Positions 6,351 to 12,808 of a DNA stretch of 14,045 bases are shown here, piece by piece (the stretch's first letter is position 1; every line of letters begins with the position of its first letter). A program made the position numbers and the translations under genes. The notes beneath the pieces are model-generated. The model was not told the DNA's origin, searched no databases, and saw nothing but the letters and a program-made list of their open reading frames with translations. The DNA is taken from positions 1-14,045 of the forward strand of contig URTB01000019.1 of the NCBI GenBank assembly GCA_900550595.1. Reading direction: 5' to 3'. This stretch comes from an uncultured Collinsella sp. GTDB lineage: Bacteria; Actinomycetota; Coriobacteriia; Coriobacteriales; Coriobacteriaceae.

Positions 6351-6380
6351 ATTGTAGGGAAATCAATGTTCAAATGTCAA
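6351..6380 (-). promoter_or_regulatory. Promoter of the rpmH-rnpA-yidD-yidC-jag operon
   Basis: On the minus strand a perfect TTGACA (6380-6375) and TACAAT (6356-6351, 5/6) are separated by 18 bases. Transcription would begin near 6344, giving a leader of about 65 nt. It is the best housekeeping-type promoter in the window and fits the need for high ribosomal-protein expression. Confidence 0.85.
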
Positions 6381-6623
6381 GAAATCAAAGGTAAAAGGTT
6401 GCGTAGTTCACACGGTTCCGTCATAAGCTCAACCGAAATTTGCGACACATGGCAACTTTTCATGATATTTCATCGAGTTTTCAACAGGTCATGTTGGCAA
6501 TGTTGAGAACTTTTCGCCCGTTTTCCAAAGTTTTCAACAGGTTTTGAAAAGTTGTCGAAAGATGAGAAACATTGCACGGTGAGCTACTATTTGTTCGAAA
6601 CCTTTTGAAAGATTGCGAGCGGC
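6381..6623. other. oriC: Left origin segment with DnaA-box-like nonamers
   Basis: Gene-free 243 bp between the rpmH promoter and the ATPase gene. It carries TTTTCAACA at 6478-6486 (+) and 6531-6539 (+), TTCTCAACA at 6501-6509 (-), TTTTCCAAA at 6521-6529 (+) and TTTTCAAAA at 6542-6550 (-). Exact TTTTCAACA would be expected about 0.1 times in the whole window. These differ from the E. coli box TTATCCACA at positions 3 and 6. The segment 6544-6560 repeats with one mismatch at 9713-9729 in the other origin segment. CTACTATTT at 6584-6592 could be a short DnaA-trio run. No firm promoter for the rightward genes was seen. Confidence 0.7.
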
Positions 6624-7976
6624 ATGTCTGACGACTTTTACACCATGGTCGATTCCGGAGACCCGGCACCCGACAACGAGCACATCACCGGCGTGCGCGA
6701 AAAGCGTGGCGAGGAAGAGCAGGCCGCTGCGAAAACGCAGGCTGCCATGTATGCCGCACGCATCGCGGTCTATGACGACATGTTGTCGACGCCGCGCGTC
6801 ATCGTCATCGAACCTAAGGACGTGCGCACTTACCTGGAAGAGACAACCAACACCGTCTACCAGTGCATGAAAGAGCAGGGCGGGCACATCTCGCTCATGG
6901 TTATCCGCGAGATTGTCGAAAACTTTATCCACGCCCACTTTGCAGAGCCTATCATCTCGATCCTGGACGGCGGCGATACCATTCGATTCGCAGACCAGGG
7001 GCCGGGGATCGAAGACAAAGAACGCGCCTTCGACTTTGGCGTGACCAGCGCAAACAGCAATATGAAGCGATACATCCGCGGAACTGGAGCCGGGTTTCCC
7101 ATGGTGCAGGAGTACCTTGAAAACGCCGGCGGCGCCGTGTCCATCGAGGACAACATGGGCAACGGCACCGTGGTCACGGTAAGCCTGAACCCCAAGCGCG
7201 TGCAGGAAATCGAGCGCGCCGGAGGGCGGGGCGCCGCCGTGCGCCCCGAGACGGAGCAACCAGCATATCCCCTATCTAGCGCATTTGTACAGCAGCCTAT
7301 GGCGGCACAGCAGATGCAGCAACCCATGGCGCACATGCAGCAGCCTGGAGCTTTTCCCATGCAAGACCCCCAGGCACCGCTGGGCAACGCAGCGCAAGAT
7401 ACGCCGAAGACCATAAGCTCGGCAGATCCGGACGCAGGCGCCGTACAGCAGACGGCGGCCATGCCAAACGTCGCGCAAGTGGGCTACCAACCGTACCCGC
7501 AAGGGTATCCTCCCCAATATATGCCGCAGCAGGGATATGCCCAGCCGTATCCACAGCAGTATCCTCAGCCGTACCAGCAGCCGTATCAGCAGATACCGCA
7601 GGGGCAATTTAACCCTTGGGTCCAGCAGATGCCGCTGCAGCCTTACCAACAGTGGCCGCAAAGTTTTCAACAGCAGTTGCCGCCCATGCAGAGTTCTCAA
7701 CAACCAGCAGCTCAAATGATGTATCCTAATGCGGCGAATCAATACGCACAACCGCAGTCGGACGTGTTTGTAAGCGAACGCGGCAACGCCGCATTAGGGT
7801 ATCTGGCCCAAAACCAAGAGTGCGGCGCAACGGACTTGGCGCGGGCGTTTGGAAACTCCGCACCCACCTGGTCGCGCACGCTCAACGATTTGGCACAGGC
7901 GGGCTTGGTGGTCAAACATGGGCAGAAATACCATCTGACCGAAATTGGAAGCGCTCGCGTGCGGGCCCAGGCTTAA
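6624..7976 (+). CDS. GHKL ATPase / Gln-Pro-Tyr-rich linker / winged-helix protein upstream of dnaA, function unknown
   Basis: 450 residues in three parts. Residues about 60-190 form a GHKL (HATPase_c) fold: N box REIVENFIHAHF (95-106, Glu96 and Asn100), G1 box DQGPGI (124-129) and G2 box RGTGAGFPMV (152-161). There is no His-containing dimerisation domain, no receiver and no membrane segment, so it looks closer to SpoIIAB/RsbW-type ATPases than to a sensor kinase. Residues about 215-378 are low-complexity, rich in Gln, Pro, Tyr and Met, with repeats such as QPYPQQYPQPYQQPYQQ. Residues 385-450 look like a winged helix (GATDLARAFG...TLNDLAQAGLVV). ATG 6624 has only a weak upstream site. It ends 15 bp before dnaA in the same frame, so the two are probably co-transcribed. 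Role unknown; control of dnaA or of the origin is inference. Confidence 0.85.
   Translation: MSDDFYTMVDSGDPAPDNEHITGVREKRGEEEQAAAKTQAAMYAARIAVYDDMLSTPRVIVIEPKDVRTYLEETTNTVYQCMKEQGGHISLMVIREIVENFIHAHFAEPIISILDGGDTIRFADQGPGIEDKERAFDFGVTSANSNMKRYIRGTGAGFPMVQEYLENAGGAVSIEDNMGNGTVVTVSLNPKRVQEIERAGGRGAAVRPETEQPAYPLSSAFVQQPMAAQQMQQPMAHMQQPGAFPMQDPQAPLGNAAQDTPKTISSADPDAGAVQQTAAMPNVAQVGYQPYPQGYPPQYMPQQGYAQPYPQQYPQPYQQPYQQIPQGQFNPWVQQMPLQPYQQWPQSFQQQLPPMQSSQQPAAQMMYPNAANQYAQPQSDVFVSERGNAALGYLAQNQECGATDLARAFGNSAPTWSRTLNDLAQAGLVVKHGQKYHLTEIGSARVRAQA
7674..7702 (+). other. Pair of DnaA-box-like nonamers inside the ATPase gene
   Basis: TTTTCAACA (7674-7682) and TTCTCAACA (7694-7702) lie 20 bp apart on the same face of the helix, within the low-complexity linker. 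The 15-mer CAAAGTTTTCAACAG around the first is identical to the one around 6531. Both encode Gln-rich protein (SFQQQ, SSQQP), so codon bias for CAACAG could explain them. Confidence 0.35.
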
Positions 7977-7991
7977 GGAACGGGAGAGACA

Positions 7992-9695
7992 TTGGACGAG
8001 GAAGCAAGCATCATCCTGGGAGATGCCATCGCCTTTTGCCAGCGCGACGGCCAAGATGCGCGCCTCATCAACATGTTGGGGCAATCGCGCGCCGTGAGCC
8101 TGACCGAGGACACCTTGACGATTGAGGCCCCCTCACGATTTGCCATCGCTCAGCTTAAAAAGCATCAGCCGACCATCGAGTCATACCTGGAAGAGATCGC
8201 CTTTGCCCCGATTGCGCTCAACATCGTGGCACCGCAGGGCGGCGCAGCAGATAACGCCGCGTCTGCGGCACCCGCCGTCCACTCGGCGGCCGCTACCGCC
8301 ACAGTGTCGGCTCCCGAGCATCAAATCGGCGATGTTTCCCGTGAAACCATGTCCGCCGTCTCGACGCCGGCAGCCCCCATGCCCGCTGCCACACACATGC
8401 CCATCGCGCACGACGCAACGCCGGGCGAGGACTCAGGCATCGCAATCAAAAACACGCTTTCGGCCGACGATTTCCGCCGCATGATGAACCAGATGAAAGG
8501 CGGGGCGCCTGCAAAGAGTGCAAAACCAGCCTCCACATCGCCCATGAGCGTCCCCGCAGCTGCAGCGCCGGCCGAGCAGAACACCGATGGCGCGCCGCTC
8601 GCGGCCAACTCGAAATTCACCTTCGAAAACTTTGTCTACGGCCCCGAAAACAGCCATGCCTATCGCTCGGCCCTCAAGTTTGCCGCACTCGCGGACGAAC
8701 GCGGCACATGCACGTCCCTGTTCATCTATGGCAAATCGGGGCTGGGCAAGACCCATCTGCTGCTCGCCATCAAAAACGAGCTCGCCGAAAAGTCGCCCGA
8801 GATCAAGGTGAAGTATGCCAACTCGCAGGCATACCTCGATGACCTGATGACGGAGTTCGACCGCCAAAAGAAGAGTAACGCCCCCATCATGCAGGCATAC
8901 CACGGTGTGGACGTGCTCATTATCGACGACATCCAAAACATCATCGGCAAGCGCGCGAGCGTGGACTACTTTTTCCAGCTCATGGACGAGTTTATCCGCA
9001 ACAACAAAAAAGTCGTCATCGCAGCCGACCGCGCTCCCAAAGATCTGAGCATGGACGAGCGCCTGACCAGCCGCTTTAACGCCGGCATGCTCTGTTTGGT
9101 GGCAGAGCCCAGCTACGAGATGAAATACAAGATCTTGCAGCGCTACTACGAGAACACGATAGCCGCCGTACCCGAGGCGGGTGACGACTCACTGTTGGCG
9201 GCCTATGGCGGCGATGCCGGACATCTGACCGACGAGCACTTTAAGCACATGGCGGAGGTGTCGGGAACCAACATTCGCGAACTCGAGAGCTTCTGCGAAC
9301 GCTGTGCCGGCGAGGCAGGAGACCGCGAGCGCGAGGGCAGCGAGCTCAGCTTCGACGACATCGACGCCATCGCAAGCCAATACTTCGATACGTCGGCCAA
9401 GAAGATCAACGTGCAGACGGTCCAGTCTGTCATCGAAGAGCAGTACGGCGTGACGCACGAGGAGCTCATCGGCCCGCGCCGCAACGCCAACATAGCCAAA
9501 GCCCGCCATATCGCCATATATCTGGCCATCGAGATGTGCGAGATGACGACTACGGCGGTGGGCGCGGAGTTTGGCAACCGCAACCACTCAACCGTCAGTA
9601 CGAGCTATAAAAAGGTTCAGAAGATGATTCAGGAAGACCGCACCATAACCGAGGATCTCAAATCGCTGCGAGATAAAATTACACTGCGCTCGTAG
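7992..9695 (+). CDS. dnaA: DnaA, chromosomal replication initiator
   Basis: 567 residues, long for the family. Domain I is about 1-80 (TIEAPSRFAIAQLKKHQP). Domain II is a long Ala/Pro-rich linker, about 81-205. Domain III is AAA+: Walker A GKSGLGKTH (247-255), Walker B VLIIDDIQ (308-315), sensor 1 AADRAPKDL (344-352), SRF of box VII (360-362) and sensor 2 NIREL (427-431). A segment about 390-411 (TIAAVPEAGDDSLLAAYGGD) looks like an insertion relative to E. coli. Domain IV is about 475-567, with FGNRNHSTV at 527-535 where most DnaAs have GGRDHTTV: Asn531 and Ser533 replace the usual Asp and Thr. TTG 7992 is the only start after the upstream stop, with GGGAG nearby. The linker DNA carries a parS-like site. 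Confidence 0.97.
   Translation: MDEEASIILGDAIAFCQRDGQDARLINMLGQSRAVSLTEDTLTIEAPSRFAIAQLKKHQPTIESYLEEIAFAPIALNIVAPQGGAADNAASAAPAVHSAAATATVSAPEHQIGDVSRETMSAVSTPAAPMPAATHMPIAHDATPGEDSGIAIKNTLSADDFRRMMNQMKGGAPAKSAKPASTSPMSVPAAAAPAEQNTDGAPLAANSKFTFENFVYGPENSHAYRSALKFAALADERGTCTSLFIYGKSGLGKTHLLLAIKNELAEKSPEIKVKYANSQAYLDDLMTEFDRQKKSNAPIMQAYHGVDVLIIDDIQNIIGKRASVDYFFQLMDEFIRNNKKVVIAADRAPKDLSMDERLTSRFNAGMLCLVAEPSYEMKYKILQRYYENTIAAVPEAGDDSLLAAYGGDAGHLTDEHFKHMAEVSGTNIRELESFCERCAGEAGDREREGSELSFDDIDAIASQYFDTSAKKINVQTVQSVIEEQYGVTHEELIGPRRNANIAKARHIAIYLAIEMCEMTTTAVGAEFGNRNHSTVSTSYKKVQKMIQEDRTITEDLKSLRDKITLRS
8333..8348. other. parS-like site inside dnaA
   Basis: TGTTTCCCGTGAAACC matches the parS consensus at 14 of 16 positions; positions 7 and 16 differ. 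It encodes the DVSRET part of the variable domain II linker, where protein constraint is low. Chance expectation for so good a match in the window is about 0.004. ParB binding is inferred; the mismatch next to the centre may weaken it. Confidence 0.5.
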
Positions 9696-9933
9696 GGAAA
9701 TAGAGACACCTGTTGAAAACTTGTCGAAACGCTGGGCATAACATGTCTAAAACTCACCCCAAGGCGACGAAAAGTTTTCCGCAGGTTTTGAACGTGGAAA
9801 ACACAGTCGGTTGCGCACAGGTTGCTGTCGATTCTCTTTTTGGGGTTGACCAGCGCTTTTGTGAGTAATCAACAGTTTCGTCAGTGCTATTACTATTATT
9901 AAGATATTTATATCTATAGAAAGGTATTAAAAG
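9696..9933. other. oriC: Right origin segment (dnaA-dnaN) with boxes and AT-rich unwinding region
   Basis: Gene-free 238 bp. Box-like nonamers: TTTTCAACA at 9711-9719 (-), TTTCGACAA at 9721-9729 (-), TTTTCCGCA at 9775-9783 (+), TTTTCCACG at 9793-9801 (-) and TAATCAACA at 9866-9874 (+). A DnaA-trio run follows at 9887-9901, and the last 45 bases before dnaN are almost pure A+T, including AGATATTTATATCT (9902-9915). This order of boxes, trios and AT-rich DNA is what a basal unwinding system looks like in Bacillus. It is the best candidate for the replication start. Any dnaN promoter must also lie here or upstream. Confidence 0.8.
9887..9901 (+). other. DnaA-trio run, five triplets
   Basis: CTA TTA CTA TTA TTA on the plus strand; the complementary strand reads 3'-GAT AAT GAT AAT AAT-5', fitting the 3'-[G/A]A[T/A]-5' trio rule at all five repeats. 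It begins 12 bases after the box-like TAATCAACA at 9866-9874 and leads into an AT-rich stretch. Simple AT-rich sequence could mimic it, but position and phase fit. Confidence 0.6.
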
Positions 9934-11037
9934 ATGAAGTTCACCGTCAGCCAGAGCTCGCTCACACAAGCCATCGGCGTCGTTATGAAGGGTGTCGCTT
10001 CGGCATCCACCCTTCCCATCCTGTCGGGCGTGCTCGTCAAGGCGCAAGACGGCATCTTGGAATTCCAGACCTCTAACTACACCATCTCGATCCGTCATCG
10101 CATCGCGGCGCATGTCGAAGAAGAGGGCGAGATGGTTATCCCCTGTAAGATGCTCTCCAATATCACCAAGACCCTCCCCGATGCCCCGGTCACCTTTGAG
10201 CTGTCCGAGCGCCAGGTGCTGATTGGTTGCGAGAAGAGCTCGTTCCGCCTGAACACGCTTGATGCTAATGACTTCCCCGAGTTTCCGGCCTATGCCATCG
10301 AGAGTGCCGTGGAGCTGCCGACCGATATCTTGTCCGAGATGGTCGGCCGCGTGTGGCGCGTCACCTCGACCGACAAGGCCCGCCCCATCCTGGGCGGCGT
10401 GCACATGAAGGTCGAGAACAACACCGTTCGCCTGGTGGCGACCGATTCCTTCCGTTTGGCCGTGTGCGATACGCAGGTCGAGACCTCGACCCTCGAGGGT
10501 TCCTTTGAACTCAACGTTCCGGCTGACGCCTTTAACGACGCGCTGAACATCATGGCCAGCCAGGCGACCATCATGATCGGGGCTACCGACACCCAAGTCG
10601 TCTTCGAGGCCGGCAACACCACCTACGTGTCGCGTCGTATCGAGGGCGTGTACCCCAACTACAAGCAGCTCATCCCCGATTCGTGCGTGACGAGCGTCAA
10701 GATCGACGTGGCGGCTTTTAATGCCGCCCTCAAGCGCGTGGCGGTCATCGCGAGCGCGAACCCCGCCGTCAAGTTCGAGATTGATGTCGAGAACGGTCAG
10801 ATGGGCCTGTCCTCCATCTCCAATGACCAGGATCTGGCGCAGGAGACGATCGATGTCGAGGCCGAGGGCGAGTCGGGCACCATCGCCTTTAACTACCACT
10901 ACATCTTTGGCTGCCTCAATGCCCTGTCCAAGGAGAAGGAGATCACGCTGGAGCTCAAGAGCTACTCACAGGCGGGTATCTTTAAGTCCTACGACAAGAT
11001 CAACTACCTGTACCTGGTCATGCCGGTTCGCATCTAG
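9934..11037 (+). CDS. dnaN: DNA polymerase III beta subunit (sliding clamp)
   Basis: 367 residues, the standard length for the three-domain clamp that tethers polymerase III to DNA. The beginning MKFTVSQSSLTQAIGVVMKG and ending YLVMPVRI are family-typical; RPILGGVHM near 150 and ATDSFRLAV near 169-177 mark the second domain, and RRIEGVYPNYKQLIP marks the stretch leading into the third. ATG 9934 follows AGAAAGG with a 9-base gap, a modest ribosome site. It is preceded by the origin segment and followed by recF after 9 bp, so dnaN, recF and the DUF721 gene form one operon. Confidence 0.98.
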   Translation: MKFTVSQSSLTQAIGVVMKGVASASTLPILSGVLVKAQDGILEFQTSNYTISIRHRIAAHVEEEGEMVIPCKMLSNITKTLPDAPVTFELSERQVLIGCEKSSFRLNTLDANDFPEFPAYAIESAVELPTDILSEMVGRVWRVTSTDKARPILGGVHMKVENNTVRLVATDSFRLAVCDTQVETSTLEGSFELNVPADAFNDALNIMASQATIMIGATDTQVVFEAGNTTYVSRRIEGVYPNYKQLIPDSCVTSVKIDVAAFNAALKRVAVIASANPAVKFEIDVENGQMGLSSISNDQDLAQETIDVEAEGESGTIAFNYHYIFGCLNALSKEKEITLELKSYSQAGIFKSYDKINYLYLVMPVRI

Positions 11038-11046
11038 CGCTGCGTC

Positions 11047-12153
11047 ATGACCATGTTTGCCCGCAACCTTTCCGTCGCGCGCTACCGCAGTTTCGATAGC
11101 TACCGTCTTGACCTGGACGAAGGCGTGACGGTGCTTGCGGGGCCCAACGCGGCGGGAAAGACCAACCTTATAGAGGCGCTGCAGCTTTTGACGAGCGGCG
11201 CCTCGTTTAGGCATCCCACCGCTGGCGAGCTCGTGCACGACGGCACGGGCTCGTGCAGGCTCGAGTTGAGACTCGAGGGCGATGGCCGCGTGCTCGATAT
11301 GGGGCTGGACGTTGAGAACGGCAAGCGCTCGTTTAGCCGTAACGGCAAGAGATGCTCGGCCGCCGGCGTGCGCGGGGTTTTGCCGAGCGTGCTTTTTTGC
11401 CCCGATCATCTGGATATGGTCAAACGCGGTGCCAGTGTGCGTCGCGCCGCCCTCGATGACTTTGGCGTGCAACTGAGCGCCCGTTACGCCGACCTGGCGA
11501 GCACCTACGGGCGTTGCGTGACGCAGCGCAACGCCCTGCTCAAGGAGTCCTGGTGCTGCCGCGAGATGCTCGGCGCATGGAATGACTCCATCGCCCGCGC
11601 CGGGTCAGCCCTGCTCGTACATCGTTTGGCCCTGCTCGACCGGCTGGCGGGCCATGTGCGCGCCGCGTATGGGCAGGTGGCGTCCGGTGAGGACGCAGGC
11701 GTGTCCTATGTGTCCACACTGGGGGATTTGCCTCAAACCGAGGGGCGCGAGGAACTTAAGGGCTGGGCGTACGAGCATATGCTCGCGGCCCTCGATGAGC
11801 GTGCCGATGAGGAGATGCGCCGCGGCGTGACGCTTGTGGGTCCGCATCGCGACGAGATTGAGTTTACCGTTGCGGGTCGATCTGCCCGTTCGTTTGCCAG
11901 CCAAGGGCAGCAGCGTACGCTGGTGCTGGCTTGGAAGGTGGCCGAGGTGACCGTCGCCCGTGACATCCTGGGCACAGCGCCGCTGCTGCTGTTGGACGAC
12001 GTGATGAGCGAGCTCGATGCCGGGCGCCGGGGCGCTTTTCTGCAGCTGATCGGTGATGATATCCAGACGGTCATAACCACCACCAACTTGGGGTACTTTA
12101 CTGATGACCTGCTTGAACGAGCCAAGGTGGTGAGCATGGGTGAGGCGTGCTAA
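11047..12153 (+). CDS. recF: RecF, recombination and repair ATPase
   Basis: 368 residues, usual length. SMC-like ATPase that, with RecO and RecR, loads RecA at single-strand gaps and helps restart forks. Walker A GPNAAGKT is at 32-39, GPHRDE at 265-270, the ABC-type signature SQGQQRT at 285-291, and Walker B LLLLDDVMSELD at 313-324. Start ATG 11047 lies 9 bp after the dnaN stop; a second ATG at 11053 is equally possible. Neither has a visible ribosome site, so initiation by coupling to dnaN is likely. The 3' end overlaps the next gene by 14 nt. Confidence 0.97.
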   Translation: MTMFARNLSVARYRSFDSYRLDLDEGVTVLAGPNAAGKTNLIEALQLLTSGASFRHPTAGELVHDGTGSCRLELRLEGDGRVLDMGLDVENGKRSFSRNGKRCSAAGVRGVLPSVLFCPDHLDMVKRGASVRRAALDDFGVQLSARYADLASTYGRCVTQRNALLKESWCCREMLGAWNDSIARAGSALLVHRLALLDRLAGHVRAAYGQVASGEDAGVSYVSTLGDLPQTEGREELKGWAYEHMLAALDERADEEMRRGVTLVGPHRDEIEFTVAGRSARSFASQGQQRTLVLAWKVAEVTVARDILGTAPLLLLDDVMSELDAGRRGAFLQLIGDDIQTVITTTNLGYFTDDLLERAKVVSMGEAC

Positions 12154-12703
12154 TTACGAGCGCGAGAACGGAACGGTTGCCTTTGGCGGCTTTTTGGATG
12201 CCGAGCGTCAGCGCATCCTGGCGGCCGCGACACCTGAGCGCCGCGCGCAAATGGAGGCTGCCGAGGAGTCGCGCGCGGTCTATCGTGCCTGGAATGCGGT
12301 GTGCTCGGGCACGCGCGAGGGACGCCACGTGACGGGCCTGCGCTACCTGCCCGAGTCCAATGAGCTGCTGGTGTATCTCGATTCGCCCTCGTGGACGCAG
12401 GAGATGACGCTGCTGCGCGAGATCATCCGGGCGCGCATAGAGCGGGCCGGCGCGCATGTGGACGGCCTGGTGTTCAAAACGACCGCGCCCGGTCACACGC
12501 CGCCGGCTGCCAAGGAGCGCCTGCGCCCGGCCGTGACCGAGCGACCGCCGGTTCCGCACGCCGATCTAAGCGAAGCCGAACGCGGCGAGATCGAGCGCCA
12601 AGTGGTGCCCATCGAAGACCAAAAACTGCGCGAGGCCCTCGAGAATGCCATGAGAGCCAGTGCCGAGTGGGCCAAGGGCGTGCAAAGCGAGAAAGAGCCT
12701 TAA
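12140..12703 (+). CDS. dciA: DUF721 protein, DciA-like helicase-loading factor
   Basis: 187 residues. A DUF721-type core spans about 45-116: AVYRAWNAVCSG with Trp51, the VTGLRYLPESNELLVYLDSP strands, and WTQEMTLLREIIRARI. In other bacteria DciA binds the replicative helicase DnaB and helps load it at the origin. The C-terminal half (about 120-187) is charged and low in hydrophobics. The start is GTG 12140, overlapping the recF end by 14 nt, with AAGGTGG about nine bases upstream. Lying between recF and gyrB is the usual actinobacterial position. The family call rests on pattern and context rather than a search; the gene symbol is by analogy. Confidence 0.8.
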   Translation: MRRANYERENGTVAFGGFLDAERQRILAAATPERRAQMEAAEESRAVYRAWNAVCSGTREGRHVTGLRYLPESNELLVYLDSPSWTQEMTLLREIIRARIERAGAHVDGLVFKTTAPGHTPPAAKERLRPAVTERPPVPHADLSEAERGEIERQVVPIEDQKLREALENAMRASAEWAKGVQSEKEP

Positions 12704-12730
12704 ATCGCATCTGGTGGCCTTGTAGAGCCA

Positions 12731-12759
12731 AATACCCTCGCTCCCGAGGGTATTTTTTT
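12731..12759 (+). terminator. Rho-independent terminator of dnaN-recF-dciA
   Basis: A 10-bp perfect stem AATACCCTCG / CGAGGGTATT (12731-12740 and 12745-12754) with a CTCC loop merges into seven T residues (12753-12759). It lies 28 bp past the DUF721 stop and separates that operon from gyrB. Confidence 0.92.
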
Positions 12760-12808
12760 ACGATAAACTAGTAAGGCTGTACACATTTTCTTAGCTGAAG
12801 GAGGACGT

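Noticed and set aside
6399..6427. TTGCGT-17-CATAAG as a promoter for the ATPase-dnaA genes
   Set aside because: Weak hexamers (3/6 for the -35) and nearly 200 bp from the start codon; not distinguishable from chance.
6925..6933. TTATCCACG, an 8/9 match to the E. coli DnaA box (others at 7547-7555 and 8992-9000)
   Set aside because: About three 8/9 matches are expected by chance in this length, and they lie in conserved codons.
6534..7259. Minus-strand frame across the ATPase gene start and origin segment
   Set aside because: Overlaps a frame with intact GHKL motifs and extends through the box cluster; looks like a shadow.
9754..10899. 381-codon open frame on the minus strand opposite dnaN
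   Set aside because: It is the reverse shadow of a certain gene, is rich in Gly/Asp/His/Arg with no recognisable domain, and has no ribosome site.
12757..12785. TTTACG-17-TACACA as a gyrB promoter
   Set aside because: Only 4/6 and 3/6 consensus matches, with the -35 inside the terminator T-tract.
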